A stretch of 64,000 nt of DNA from Porcincola intestinalis (GCF_009696445.1 NZ_VULZ01000010.1:1-64000), one strand, 5' to 3'. Positions 51,565-61,424 are shown, counted from the stretch's first letter. Notes: generated by a model from the letters alone, not told the origin. A program made the numbers and translations.

Positions 51565-51876
51565 ATGAGCGTCAAGGTTATCAATTCAGAAGATTTTGCA
51601 AATGCAGTGAAGGATGGAGTTTCGGTTGTGGACTTCAACGCAACATGGTGCGGACCGTGCAAGATGCTCGGGCCGGTTCTGGAGAAGCTTTCAGATGAGA
51701 TCACAGATGTAAAGTTCTATGCGATGGATGTGGATGAGAATCCGGACATTGCGGAGAAGTTCGGGATCATGTCCATCCCTTATGTAGCTGTTTTCCGTGA
51801 TGGTGTGAAGGTGGACCAGAACGTCGGCTTTACCCCGGAGGCTTCGATGAGAAGCTTCATCGAGAAGAACAAGTAA
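51565..51876 (+). CDS. trxA: Thioredoxin
   Basis: 103 aa, standard length. Active site WCGPCK with Cys29 and Cys32; conserved Asp23 (VVDFNA) and cis-Pro in SIPYVAVF. Disulfide reductant for ribonucleotide reductase, peroxidases and others. AAGGAGG precedes the ATG. Downstream of the reductase-like gene on the same transcript, so that protein is its likely reductase. Confidence 0.96.
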   Translation: MSVKVINSEDFANAVKDGVSVVDFNATWCGPCKMLGPVLEKLSDEITDVKFYAMDVDENPDIAEKFGIMSIPYVAVFRDGVKVDQNVGFTPEASMRSFIEKNK

Positions 51877-51897
51877 CAGACTTTTCTCGTATGTTCC

Positions 51898-51925
51898 GCC
51901 CGACTGAGTAATCAGCCGGGCATTT
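51898..51925 (+). terminator. Terminator after trxA
   Basis: GCCCGACTGA (51898-51907) pairs with TCAGCCGGGC (51912-51921) with one mismatch, GTAA loop, ATTTCT tail. Confidence 0.7.
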
Positions 51926-52005
51926 CTGTACATTTAAAGAGAAAGAAAAAAACATCCTTCAATGTGTTAAAATAGACAAAGGATACCGAATGGAGGGTGT
52001 TTCGT

Positions 52006-53370
52006 ATGAAGAAATTGACAAGCAAGGTCATCTGGCTGTTTGCAATCGGACAGCTTGGGTGGAGCATTCTTTCCGCGCTGGTGACAAACTGGATCATTAC
52101 ATTCTATGAGCCGGATACGGAGATGCTGAAGGCAGGACAGACGCTGTTTCTGCCGCAGGGACGCATAATCCTGGGCGTGTTTACGATTCTGGGTGGCATT
52201 TATGCGCTGGGGCGTGTGTTCGACGCTGTCACAGATCCCTGGATTGCGAATCTGTCGGACAGGAGCCGGAATCCGAAGGGCAGGCGGCTTCCATTCATGA
52301 GAAGAGCGGCGCTGCCGCTTGCTGTGGTGACGGTGCTGGTATACTGTGCGCCGGTGAATGGACAGAGCTCGGTCAATGGTGTCTGGGTGCTTGCCATGAT
52401 GCTGCTTTTTTATCTGTTCATGACACTGTACTGCACCCCATACAATGCACTGATTGCGGAGCTGCCGAAGAATCAGGAGGAGCTGACGAGACTGTCAACC
52501 ACGATCTCATTCACCTTTATCTTCGGAAGTGCGCTCGGCTATGCCTGCCCATTCATCTGGGGCGCACTCACGCCGGCGCTCGGAAGGGTCCTGGCGATTC
52601 GCGTGACGTTCACTGTGCTGGCAGTCATCGCGTTTGTCTGCCTGCTGGTACCGACCTTCACCATCCGTGAACAGGACTATGTGGAAATCAAGCCAGTGAG
52701 CGGCAATGCATTCCAGTCCCTTGCAAAGACATTCAAAAACAGGGATTTCCGCATATTTGTCGGATCGGATGTGTGCTACTGGGTGGCGGTCACGATGTTT
52801 CAGTCTGGCCTAAATTTCTTTGTTACCTCGCTGATGAAGCTTCCGGAGACCATGAACACGGTGCTTTATATCGGGATGACATTGATTTCCGTCGCTCTTT
52901 ATATGGCTGTGGGAAAACTGTCCCGGAAAATCACGAAGAAGAAAATGATCGTCTGGGCGTTCATCGAGTTTTCGGTTGTCTATCTCATCACCGCCGTGTC
53001 AACCGGGCAGGCCGGAACGAACAAGGGCATGGCTTTCGGCATTCTGGTCATGGTCATCGCGGCGCCGTCGATGGCGATCCTCGGAATTCTGCCCCAGACG
53101 GTTGTCGCGGATATTGCCCGCAGTGATGAGATCACGACGGGAGAGAACCACGATGGCATGTTCTTTGCGGCGCGGACATTTGCAATGAAGATGGGACAGA
53201 GCCTGGCGGCGCTTTTGTTTACAAGCTTTGCGACAATCGGAAGAAGCGCAGGAACAGGTTACCGGATCGCGGCCGTGTCCTCGACAGTCCTTTGCCTGCT
53301 GGCAGCTGTTCTGATGAGCCGCTATGATGAAAAGAAAGTGATGGCAAAGCTGCAGAAAGCAGAGAGATGA
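52006..53370 (+). CDS. MFS/GPH-type transporter
   Basis: 454 aa, about twelve helices. The start at 52006 follows GGAGGG. The loop GRVFDAVTDPWIANLSDRSR (about 70-90) is the GPH/MFS_2 signature (D-P-x-x-x-x-x-S-D), and GENHDGMFFAARTFAMKMGQ is the second conserved stretch. Probably a cation-coupled carrier for a sugar or other small solute; no adjacent catabolic gene suggests cargo. A TAAAAT -10 lies near 51969. Confidence 0.88.
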   Translation: MKKLTSKVIWLFAIGQLGWSILSALVTNWIITFYEPDTEMLKAGQTLFLPQGRIILGVFTILGGIYALGRVFDAVTDPWIANLSDRSRNPKGRRLPFMRRAALPLAVVTVLVYCAPVNGQSSVNGVWVLAMMLLFYLFMTLYCTPYNALIAELPKNQEELTRLSTTISFTFIFGSALGYACPFIWGALTPALGRVLAIRVTFTVLAVIAFVCLLVPTFTIREQDYVEIKPVSGNAFQSLAKTFKNRDFRIFVGSDVCYWVAVTMFQSGLNFFVTSLMKLPETMNTVLYIGMTLISVALYMAVGKLSRKITKKKMIVWAFIEFSVVYLITAVSTGQAGTNKGMAFGILVMVIAAPSMAILGILPQTVVADIARSDEITTGENHDGMFFAARTFAMKMGQSLAALLFTSFATIGRSAGTGYRIAAVSSTVLCLLAAVLMSRYDEKKVMAKLQKAER

Positions 53371-53497
53371 GAGAGGGCTTCAGCCGGCAGGCGGCTTTGC
53401 CGGCCGGACATTTACAAAAGCACCCTGCGTCTGATATGATGGCGTTGATGTGAATCCCACGACGAACGCCAGGTATGCAGGAAGGAGGTGCAGGGAT

Positions 53498-54703
53498 ATG
53501 GCGTACAGATGTGTAATCGTGATTCCTGCATACAATCCGCCTGCTTCTTTTGCAGGGTATATCTCCGAGCTGAAAAAGGCGGGCTTTCAGGACATCATCG
53601 TGGTCAATGACGGAAGCCGCACAGACAAGCTTCCGGTGTTCTATAAGGTGGAACGTGCAGGTGCACTTGTCCTGACGCACGAGGAGAATAAGGGAATCGG
53701 CGCATCCCTGCGGACAGCGATGACGCATTACCAGGAGCATTTCAGCGGGCAGACGGATGGGATCATCACACTGAACTCCGACAGGCTTACACCGGTGGCG
53801 GATGTGCAGAAGATGGCGGAGTCTCTCCATAATGAACAGGAGATGGGCTCGTACGCGATCGTCGTGGGTTCCAGGGACTTCGGAAGCCATCTGGTGACCG
53901 ACTATGACTACCGCATGAATGTGCTCATGAAGCTGATCTACCACATGCTGATGGGCGTGCGGCTTGCAGATCCTATGTCCGGCATCTTCGGCATCCCGGA
54001 TCTGAGGGTTCAGCATTGTCTGGATGTCTCAGCGGAGCGGTATTCATATGAGACTGCGATGCTGATGTCCTTTGAAAAAATCGGATTCCTTCAGGTACCG
54101 GTTCACTATGTTTCCTTTGAAAAGGGGTACGAGAAGGCACGGCGTCCTGGCGACACGTTCGGGATCATCCTGACGGTGGTCAAAAAGTTCATTCTCTACT
54201 CGATCACATCGCTGATGGCGTCGATTGTCGATATCATCATGTTTGGCATCTTCACCGGTGTGACGTTCCGGGGGCAGATGTTCGCGATCCTGTACGCAAC
54301 CGTGTGCGCGAGGCTGATCTCGGCGTCGGTGAACTATCTGCTGACAAAGCACTTTGTCTTTCATTTCAAGTCGGACAAGGCTCAGCAGTCGGCCAAAAGC
54401 GCCGGCGAGTTCATGGCCCTGTCAGCCGTCCAGTGTCTGCTGAGCGCCCTGATCGTCAGTGTGCTGAAGGGTGTCCTCGGCGGTTCCGCGGTCGGCTTCA
54501 AGGTGATCACGGATGTCGTGCTGTTCTTCCTGAGCTACAAGATTCAGCACAAGTACATCTTCAAGGATGACAAGAAGAATGAAGGGAAGGACGAAGAGCT
54601 CCTGAAGGCCGAGCAGGAGAAGGCTCAGCGGCTTGAAGCCGTAAGACAGAAGAAGGAGACAGAGAAGGAGATGCAGCAGCATCAGACGCAGCATGAAGGC
54701 TGA
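53498..54703 (+). CDS. Family 2 glycosyltransferase fused to a GtrA membrane domain
   Basis: 401 aa from the ATG at 53498 (GGAGGTGCAGGG upstream). GT2 domain at 1-215: VIVIPAYNPP, VVNDGSRTD, NKGIGASLRTA, and NSDRLTP near 92 in place of the DxD. Four-helix GtrA domain at about 230-345. The last 45 residues are a highly charged Glu/Lys/Gln coiled coil. Likely moves a sugar onto a lipid carrier or wall polymer at the membrane. The usual neighbouring glycosylation genes are not seen. Confidence 0.9.
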   Translation: MAYRCVIVIPAYNPPASFAGYISELKKAGFQDIIVVNDGSRTDKLPVFYKVERAGALVLTHEENKGIGASLRTAMTHYQEHFSGQTDGIITLNSDRLTPVADVQKMAESLHNEQEMGSYAIVVGSRDFGSHLVTDYDYRMNVLMKLIYHMLMGVRLADPMSGIFGIPDLRVQHCLDVSAERYSYETAMLMSFEKIGFLQVPVHYVSFEKGYEKARRPGDTFGIILTVVKKFILYSITSLMASIVDIIMFGIFTGVTFRGQMFAILYATVCARLISASVNYLLTKHFVFHFKSDKAQQSAKSAGEFMALSAVQCLLSALIVSVLKGVLGGSAVGFKVITDVVLFFLSYKIQHKYIFKDDKKNEGKDEELLKAEQEKAQRLEAVRQKKETEKEMQQHQTQHEG

Positions 54704-54771
54704 GAGAGCCGGGCGGAAGCCGCTGCGGGAGAGACTTCCGATGAATCACAACTGAGAATAAGGAGAAACAG

Positions 54772-55344
54772 ATGGGTGTAATAGAATCGTTGCAGAAAAG
54801 AAGAACATATTACCAGATTGACAAAAAGCTTCCAGTCAGCGAGGAGAAGGTTGTCGAGACCATTCAGGAGGCTGTGAAGCTTGTGCCGGATGCTTTCAAT
54901 ATGAAGAGCCAGAGAGTGATTGTCGCCCTTGGAGAAAAGCAGAATCAGCTCTGGGATACGGTCTATGATGTATTCGGCGGGAAGGTGTCCAGAGAGAAGA
55001 TCGATGGGTTCCGGGCAGGCGCCGGAACCGTGCTGTACTTCACAGATGAATCGGTCGTGAAGACACTTCAGGAGAAGTTTCCGCTGTATGCGGCGAACTT
55101 TCCGGTCTGGGCACAGCAGTCCAACGGAATGCTTCAGATTTCGATCTGGTCTGCGCTCCGCGAGCTTGAAATCGGAGCGAATCTTCAGCATTACAATCCG
55201 GTGATCAACGAAGCGGTACGGAAGCTGTTTGATGTACCGGAGGACTGGAAACTCATCGCGCAGATGCCCTTCGGCGGCATCGTGGAGGAGCCGGGAAAAA
55301 AGGATGATGAGGAGATCGGCAGGAGAGTCCGTATTGTGAGGTAA
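54772..55344 (+). CDS. Nitroreductase family protein
   Basis: 190 aa FMN-dependent fold. SLQKRRTYYQIDKKLPVSEEKV at the N-terminus resembles the Arg-rich FMN-phosphate site, and ISIWSALRELEIGANLQHYNP is the conserved middle helix. Closest in style to the Frp/YhbE-type oxidoreductases of Firmicutes. Substrate unknown. AAGGAG before the ATG; own terminator downstream. Confidence 0.9.
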   Translation: MGVIESLQKRRTYYQIDKKLPVSEEKVVETIQEAVKLVPDAFNMKSQRVIVALGEKQNQLWDTVYDVFGGKVSREKIDGFRAGAGTVLYFTDESVVKTLQEKFPLYAANFPVWAQQSNGMLQISIWSALRELEIGANLQHYNPVINEAVRKLFDVPEDWKLIAQMPFGGIVEEPGKKDDEEIGRRVRIVR

Positions 55345-55407
55345 GCAGGCGGATGGATGAGCGTCGGCCCTGTGCCGGTTAACAGAACAAACAGAACAAG
55401 CAGAAAG

Positions 55408-55453
55408 CAGGAGGGAGTCTTCGGAGAAAAACCGGAGGCTCCTTCCTGTTTTT
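55408..55453 (+). terminator. Terminator after the nitroreductase gene
   Basis: CAGGAGGGAG plus TCTTCGG (55408-55424) pair with CCGGAGG plus CTCCTTCCTG (55432-55448), then TTTTTGG. It lies in the 377-bp gap 55345-55721, whose right half is very AT-rich and carries the oppA promoter. Confidence 0.9.
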
Positions 55454-55626
55454 GGAAAAGGGCAGGTACCGTGAGGAAGAAGGTCTGCCTGCCCGGGAAA
55501 GATTGCGGCTGCCTGTGCAAAACCGAAAAACCGGCGATATGCCTATATATACAATAAATATTTGTGCAACATACACACATATCCGAATGAAACAATAACA
55601 AATGATAAAAAATACGATAAAACCAA

Positions 55627-55655
55627 TTGAAAACAATAAGAATATGCCCTATAAT
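55627..55655 (+). promoter_or_regulatory. Promoter of the Opp-type operon
   Basis: TTGAAA (55627-55632), 17-bp spacer, perfect TATAAT (55650-55655), 67 bp before the oppA start. Confidence 0.85.
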
Positions 55656-55721
55656 ACGCTCAAATCAACTGCAGAAGATTGGTAACCATCGTTTCACCGC
55701 TAAAACAAGCAGGAGGGACAT

Positions 55722-57320
55722 ATGAACAAAAGAGTCTTGGCAGGTATCTTGTCGATGGTGATGGCTTCAGGGATGAGCGCGGTTCCGGCGCTGGCTGATG
55801 ATGCAGGACAGGAGCTGGATGTCGCGGTCAACGCGGAGGTTAAAACACTGGTTCCGTGGGCAGCTTCCGAGAGCCAGGCTTTCCTTGTGATGAACCAGGC
55901 GCAGGAAGGACTGTTCCGGATGGATGCCGACAATGTTCCGCAGCCGGCGCTCTGCGACAAGTATGAGGTTTCAGATGACAAGCTGACCTACACGTTCCAT
56001 CTGAGAGATGGCATCAAGTGGAGCAACGGAGAGCCGATCACGGCGCAGGATTTCGTCTACGCATGGCTGAAGCAGATGAGCGCGGACGCAACCAACGGCT
56101 ACAGCTTCCTGATGACGGACTACATCGTCGGCGGTCAGGAATACAATGAAGGAAGCGGTTCAGAGGACAAGGTGGAGGTCAAGGCAGTCGATGACAAGAC
56201 CCTTCAGGTCAAGCTGAAGAATCCGACCCCTTACTTCCTCGGACTCACCACCATGTCGATGTTCTTTCCGGTCAACCAGAAGTTCTGCGAGGCACAGGGA
56301 GACCAGTTCGATGTGACACCGGACAACATGCTGTTCTCGGGACCTTACAAGATTACAGAGTATGACCCGGCAGTCGGTGCGACATTTGTCAAGAATGATC
56401 AGTACTGGGATGCGGACAACGTCGCGATCGAGAATGCGAAGGTTCGTGTCATGAAGGACTCCGCGGCAGCCCTGAATGCCTACAAGGCAGGCGAGCTGTC
56501 TCAGGTCGAGATTACCGGAACGGATGTCGCGGCGAACAAGGACAATCCGGAATTCTCCCAGCTGACCGATTTCAGAACCAACTATCTGCAGTTCAATCTG
56601 ACCGATCCGGTCATGAGCAACGTGGATATGCGCAAGGCGATCTCCCTTGCGATTGACCGCAAGACGCTTGTCGACAGCATCCTTGCAGATGGCTCCGCTG
56701 CCGGAACCGGACTGATTGCGGATGGAATGGCAGGCGATGGGAGCAAGACCTTCAGAGAGCTGAACGGTGATGTCTCTCCGTATGATCCGGAGAAGGCAAA
56801 GGAGTGCTATGACAAGGCGGTCAAGGAGCTTGGCTCTGATGCTCCGAAGGAAGTCACGCTCCTGATCGGCGATGACAGTGTCATGAAGACCGTTGCAACC
56901 TTCATCCAGAGTCAGCTGGAGCAGAACCTTGGCCTGAGCGTCAAGATCGACACCAAGACGATGCAGGGGCGCGGCGAGCAGATGGATGCGAACAATTACC
57001 AGTTCGGCTTCACGGCATGGGGCGCTGACTATGACGATGCAATGACGTACCTGGATCTGTGGACGAACGGCACACCGTATCGTGGAAACTATAAGAACGA
57101 TGACTACAACAAACTGATCGCAGATGCAAAGTCCCAGACGGATGACAAGGCGAGACTGCAGGATATGCTTGACGCAGAAAAGCTTCTCGTTGAGACAGAC
57201 GCGGTGGTGGCTCCGATCTACCACAGAGGACATGCGGTTCTGACCAAGTCCAATCTGAAGGATCTGGTCAGCCATCCGATCGGGGTACCGATGGAATTCA
57301 AGTACGCACACTTCGAGTGA
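55722..57320 (+). CDS. oppA: Oligopeptide-type ABC transporter, substrate-binding protein
   Basis: 532 aa, family 5 solute-binding protein. Signal peptide at 1-25 ending in PALA. There is no cysteine lipobox, unlike most Gram-positive OppA proteins, so anchoring must differ. Domain pattern: LVPWAASESQAF, YTFHLRDGIKWSNGEPITAQDFVYAW, and FGFTAWGADYDDAMTYLD near 425. Binds peptides or, in some relatives, oligosaccharides. AGGAGG precedes the ATG. First gene of an operon with two permeases and two ATPases, then a fucosidase. Confidence 0.93.
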   Translation: MNKRVLAGILSMVMASGMSAVPALADDAGQELDVAVNAEVKTLVPWAASESQAFLVMNQAQEGLFRMDADNVPQPALCDKYEVSDDKLTYTFHLRDGIKWSNGEPITAQDFVYAWLKQMSADATNGYSFLMTDYIVGGQEYNEGSGSEDKVEVKAVDDKTLQVKLKNPTPYFLGLTTMSMFFPVNQKFCEAQGDQFDVTPDNMLFSGPYKITEYDPAVGATFVKNDQYWDADNVAIENAKVRVMKDSAAALNAYKAGELSQVEITGTDVAANKDNPEFSQLTDFRTNYLQFNLTDPVMSNVDMRKAISLAIDRKTLVDSILADGSAAGTGLIADGMAGDGSKTFRELNGDVSPYDPEKAKECYDKAVKELGSDAPKEVTLLIGDDSVMKTVATFIQSQLEQNLGLSVKIDTKTMQGRGEQMDANNYQFGFTAWGADYDDAMTYLDLWTNGTPYRGNYKNDDYNKLIADAKSQTDDKARLQDMLDAEKLLVETDAVVAPIYHRGHAVLTKSNLKDLVSHPIGVPMEFKYAHFE

Positions 57321-57353
57321 TGCGGGCGGCTGTATGCCGCTGTATGCCGCAGA

Positions 57354-57473
57354 GTCCCGGCTTCGGGACCTGAATGTTTACCGGATTCAACATCGCTCGG
57401 CAACTTGCTTTGACGGGACATCATGAGAGAGCGGTGCTGATCAATTGGGCTGCATGGGAATCAACATGCAGCC
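57354..57473 (+). other. Two hairpins between oppA and oppB
   Basis: GTCCCG-GCTT-CGGGAC (57354-57369) and GGCTGCATG-N8-CATGCAGCC (57448-57473, followed by TGATTTAT). They lie in the 190-bp gap after oppA. A 10-bp tandem repeat (TGTATGCCGC twice, 57331-57350) precedes them. Such structures commonly raise binding-protein levels over the membrane subunits by stabilising mRNA or ending some transcripts. Confidence 0.55.
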
Positions 57474-57510
57474 TGATTTATATCAGAATCATGTGGAAGG
57501 AAGGCGGCTC

Positions 57511-58449
57511 ATGGCTCGCTACATTGTTAAACGACTGATCTATATTGTGGTCACGCTCTGGGTGATCACGACCTGTACATTCTTCCTGATGAAGAAACTG
57601 CCCGGGACGCCATTCGATCCGGAACGGTTCGCCTCCATGCCGCAGGCGCAGCAGGAGAAGGTGCTGGAGATGTACGGGCTGAACGACCCGGTACCGGTCC
57701 AGTACGTGAAATATCTCGGGAATATGCTGCGCGGTGATCTCGGGACATCCTTTACCTATGTCAACCAGCCGGTTACCGGCATCATCACGTCCAGACTCGG
57801 ACCTTCCTTTCTCATCGGTGCGCAGGCGGTCCTGATCGGACTGGCCATCGGGCTGATTCTCGGAATCCTGGCAGCCTGGCACCACAACAGCGGAATTGAC
57901 GCCATCACAATGATCATCGCGGTGCTGGGCGTCTCTGTCCCGAACTTTGTCATGGCGGCGCTGCTTCAGTACTTTGTCGGACTGAAGTGGGGAATCCTGC
58001 CGATCGGATTCTGGACAAACTGGAAGTGTTCGATCCTTCCGACGATCGCGCTCTCCTTCAGCGCCACGGCGATGGTTGCCCGGTTCATGCGGACGGAGAT
58101 GCTCGATGTTCTCAACCAGGACTACATCGTGACCGCGAAGGCGAAGGGCCTCAGTCAGATGCGGATCCTGATGTTTCATGCGATCCGGAATTCCATCATA
58201 CCGGTTGTCACCATCCTCGGACCAATCGTCATCAACCTGATGACAGGTTCCCTTGCGGTGGAGAGCGTATACAGCATCCCGGGAATCGGCAGCCTGTTTG
58301 TCGACTGTATCAAGGGAAATGATTATCCCGTGATCATGGGCATCACGGTATTCTACGCTTCGTTTTATATGCTGGTGATCCTGCTTGTCGACATCATCTA
58401 TTCACTGATCGACCCGCGCATCCGGCTTTCAAAGGAACAGGAGGACTAA
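57511..58449 (+). CDS. oppB: Oligopeptide-type ABC transporter permease OppB
   Basis: 312 aa from the ATG at 57511 (AAGGAAGG upstream). N-terminal MARYIVKRLIYIVVTLWVI is the typical first helix; six helices in all. The EAA loop that meets the ATPase is at about 195-225 (RTEMLDVLNQDYIVTAKAKG). Ends two bases before oppC. Forms the channel with OppC. Confidence 0.94.
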   Translation: MARYIVKRLIYIVVTLWVITTCTFFLMKKLPGTPFDPERFASMPQAQQEKVLEMYGLNDPVPVQYVKYLGNMLRGDLGTSFTYVNQPVTGIITSRLGPSFLIGAQAVLIGLAIGLILGILAAWHHNSGIDAITMIIAVLGVSVPNFVMAALLQYFVGLKWGILPIGFWTNWKCSILPTIALSFSATAMVARFMRTEMLDVLNQDYIVTAKAKGLSQMRILMFHAIRNSIIPVVTILGPIVINLMTGSLAVESVYSIPGIGSLFVDCIKGNDYPVIMGITVFYASFYMLVILLVDIIYSLIDPRIRLSKEQED

Positions 58450-58450
58450 G

Positions 58451-59374
58451 ATGACCAATGATTGTGTAAAGGACTCCATGTTCCGAAAGGTGAAGGTGGA
58501 TGAAGCGGAGAGGGAACACCTTGACGCGCCGATGACATCGGTGCTGGCGGATGCCTGGTACAGGCTCAGGCAGAACAGGGCGGCTGTGGCGGCATTGTTT
58601 ATTCTGGCAGCGATTGTTCTTCTGGCGATCTTTGCGCCGGTGTTTTCTCGCTATTCCTTCAAGGAACCGGATTACAATGCAATCTTTGCGCTTCCGGACA
58701 AGGCCCACATCTTCGGCACAGACCAGTTCGGCCGGGATCTCTGGGTGCGGTGCTGGATGGGCTGCAGAATCTCCCTGATGATTGCGGTGGTCGCGGCGCT
58801 GGTCGATATCTTCATAGGCGTGACCTATGGCGCCGTCTCCGCTCTGTTCGGCGGACGCGTGGATGCCATCATGCAGCGGATCATCGAAGTCCTGGTTGGA
58901 ATTCCGAGCCTGATCATTGTGATTTTGTTTCTGATGGCATTTCCGGCGGGCGTCGGGACGATCATCGCGGCACTTTCCATAACCGGATGGGTCAACATGG
59001 CACGTCTGGTCCGGGCGGAGATCCTGAAACTCAAGAACCAGGAATTTGTCCTGGCTTCCAGGGTACTGGGGACAAGCAGCAGAGGGATCATTCTGCATGA
59101 TCTGGTACCGAATGCCGTAAGCGTGATCGTCATCAACGTCATGTTTACCATCCCGAGCGCGATCTTTACAGAAGCCTTCCTGAGCTTCATCGGGATCGGC
59201 CTGGCGGAGCCGCAGGCCTCCCTCGGTGTCCTGATCAACAATGGCTACCAGGTTCTTCAGAACTATCCGCATGTGATGATCTTCCCGGCAATCATTATCA
59301 TATTGATCATGGTGTGCTTCAGCATCCTCGGTGATGGTCTCAGGGATGCCCTGGATCCGCAGATGAGCAGGTGA
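58451..59374 (+). CDS. oppC: Oligopeptide-type ABC transporter permease OppC
   Basis: 307 aa. N-terminal cytoplasmic segment, then six helices; HIFGTDQFGRDLWVR near 87-101 and the EAA loop (RAEILKLKNQEFVLASRVLG) near 190 are the OppC/DppC hallmarks. AGGAGG lies six bases before the ATG, within the end of oppB. Confidence 0.94.
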   Translation: MTNDCVKDSMFRKVKVDEAEREHLDAPMTSVLADAWYRLRQNRAAVAALFILAAIVLLAIFAPVFSRYSFKEPDYNAIFALPDKAHIFGTDQFGRDLWVRCWMGCRISLMIAVVAALVDIFIGVTYGAVSALFGGRVDAIMQRIIEVLVGIPSLIIVILFLMAFPAGVGTIIAALSITGWVNMARLVRAEILKLKNQEFVLASRVLGTSSRGIILHDLVPNAVSVIVINVMFTIPSAIFTEAFLSFIGIGLAEPQASLGVLINNGYQVLQNYPHVMIFPAIIIILIMVCFSILGDGLRDALDPQMSR

Positions 59375-59379
59375 ATCAG

Positions 59380-60360
59380 ATGGAAAATGTACTCGAAGTG
59401 AAGAATCTTGTCGTGGATATCCGGACGCAGAAGGGCATCATCCATGCAGTCCGGGATGTTTCCTTCAGCCTCAGACAGGGGGAGACCCTCGCGGTCGTAG
59501 GAGAATCCGGCTGCGGAAAGTCCATGACGATGAAGGCAGTGATGCAGATCCTGCCAAAGAATGCAAGGATCACAGACGGTCAGGTGCTGTTTCACGGAAA
59601 AGACCTGAGCAAGTATTCGGACAGGCGTATGGAAAAGCTGCGCGGATCCGATATCTCCATGATCTTTCAGGACCCAATGACCTCTCTGAATCCGACGATG
59701 AAGATCGGCAAGCAGATTGAGGAGGTTCTGAAACTGCACCGCAAGGAGATGACGCCGGACGAGCGCAGGAAGCGTGTCGTGGAGCTGCTTGACCTTGTCG
59801 GCATCTCCAATCCTGAGACCCGGTACGGACAGTATCCGCATCAGCTTTCAGGCGGGCAGCGTCAGAGGGTTGATATCGCGATGGCACTTGCCTGCGATCC
59901 GGATGTGCTGATCGCCGATGAGCCGACAACAGCGCTGGACGTGACCATACAGGCGCAGATCCTCGATCTGATGCGGGAGCTTCAGAAGAAGGTCCGGACA
60001 TCAATCATCATCATCACGCACAACCTGGGCGTTGTGGCGAACATCGCGGACAGAGTCGCCGTCATGTACGGCGGAAAGATTGTCGAGACAGGAGATGTAA
60101 GGGATATCTTCTATTCACCGGCGCACGAATACACGAAGGCACTCCTTGATTCGATCCCGGGAGCCGGGGACAAGGAACGGCTTCACCCGATCCCGGGGAC
60201 ACCGCCCGGACTGATGAAGCCGCCGGCGGGCTGTCCATTTGCAGCAAGATGCCGCCAGACAATGGAGGTCTGCGAGAAGTTCATGCCGGATTTCTATGAT
60301 CAGGGAACAGCACACAGGGCAGCCTGCTGGATGCTTGACCCCAGAGCGAAGGAGGCGTAA
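59380..60360 (+). CDS. oppD: Oligopeptide-type ABC transporter ATPase OppD
   Basis: 326 aa from the ATG at 59380; a GTG at 59371 overlapping the oppC stop is an alternative. Walker A GESGCGKS (about 42-49), signature LSGGQRQRV, Walker [15 protein letters not shown]-loop ITHN. The C-terminal [14 protein letters not shown] cysteine cluster is typical of OppD/DppD. Powers uptake with OppF. Confidence 0.95.
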   Translation: MENVLEVKNLVVDIRTQKGIIHAVRDVSFSLRQGETLAVVGESGCGKSMTMKAVMQILPKNARITDGQVLFHGKDLSKYSDRRMEKLRGSDISMIFQDPMTSLNPTMKIGKQIEEVLKLHRKEMTPDERRKRVVELLDLVGISNPETRYGQYPHQLSGGQRQRVDIAMALACDPDVLIADEPTTALDVTIQAQILDLMRELQKKVRTSIIIITHNLGVVANIADRVAVMYGGKIVETGDVRDIFYSPAHEYTKALLDSIPGAGDKERLHPIPGTPPGLMKPPAGCPFAARCRQTMEVCEKFMPDFYDQGTAHRAACWMLDPRAKEA

Positions 60361-60362
60361 GC

Positions 60363-61337
60363 GTGGGAACAGAACAGACACCTTTTCTGGAGGTACGGCA
60401 CCTGAAGAAGTATTTCCATGTCGGACGGGGCAAAGTGCTCCGGGCTGTCGATGATGTCAGCTTTCATATCAACAAGGGGGAAACCTTCGGACTGGTCGGA
60501 GAGTCGGGCTGCGGAAAGTCCACCCTCGGCCGGACGGTGATCCACCTGTACGAGCCGACTTCCGGAGAGATTACCTTTGACGGCATCAAGGTCGGGGAGG
60601 AGACCTCACAGGAGCAGCGCCATCTTCTGACGAGACGGATGCAGATGATCTTCCAGGATCCGTATGCTTCTCTGAACCCGAGAAGAAAGGTCATCGATAT
60701 TGTGGCGGAGGGGATGGATGCTCACCACTTGTATGCTTCTGAGGAGGAGCGCAGGGAGACGGTGATCCGGCTTCTGGAGCGTGTGGGGCTGCAGAAGGAG
60801 CATGCGGACCGCTTCCCGCACGAGTTTTCAGGCGGACAGCGCCAGCGCATCGGGATTGCGCGTGCCCTTGCTGTTCAGCCGGACTTCATTGTTTGCGATG
60901 AGCCAATCTCCGCACTTGACGTCTCGATCCAGGCGCAGGTGGTCAATCTGCTCGAGGATCTCCAGAAAGAGCACGGGCTGACCTACCTGTTCATCGCGCA
61001 TGATCTGTCCATGGTCCGCCACATCAGTGACCGGATCGGAGTCATGTACATGGGCGCGCTGGTTGAGGTGGCGCCGGCGGAGGAGCTGTTCGAGCATCCG
61101 ATGCATCCGTACACGCAGGCACTGCTCTCCGCAATTCCGCTGCCGGACCCGGATGTGGAGAAGAAGCGCTCAAGAATCATGCTGAATGGTTCCGTGCCCA
61201 GCCCGATTTCACTGCCGGAGAATGAATGCCGGTTCTGCAGCCGCTGTCCGGTGAAAAGTGATGTCTGCAAAAAGAGCCGTCCGGAGCTGAGAGAGCTCAG
61301 GCCAGGACATTTTGTCGCCTGCCATGAGGCAGACTGA
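60363..61337 (+). CDS. oppF: Oligopeptide-type ABC transporter ATPase OppF
   Basis: 324 aa from a GTG at 60363, seven bases after GGAGG. Walker [10 protein letters not shown], signature [15 protein letters not shown], Walker [14 protein letters not shown]-loop IAHD, and a C-terminal [15 protein letters not shown] cluster. Partner of OppD. The fucosidase gene starts 87 bp later with no terminator between, so it may share the transcript. Confidence 0.95.
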   Translation: MGTEQTPFLEVRHLKKYFHVGRGKVLRAVDDVSFHINKGETFGLVGESGCGKSTLGRTVIHLYEPTSGEITFDGIKVGEETSQEQRHLLTRRMQMIFQDPYASLNPRRKVIDIVAEGMDAHHLYASEEERRETVIRLLERVGLQKEHADRFPHEFSGGQRQRIGIARALAVQPDFIVCDEPISALDVSIQAQVVNLLEDLQKEHGLTYLFIAHDLSMVRHISDRIGVMYMGALVEVAPAEELFEHPMHPYTQALLSAIPLPDPDVEKKRSRIMLNGSVPSPISLPENECRFCSRCPVKSDVCKKSRPELRELRPGHFVACHEAD

Positions 61338-61424
61338 GAGACTTCTGTGGGATGGTCAGGTGCAGAGAAGTGACCGTGAGACTTGAAAACAGCCTGTCAG
61401 AAAGATACCGGGAGGAGACTTGAG

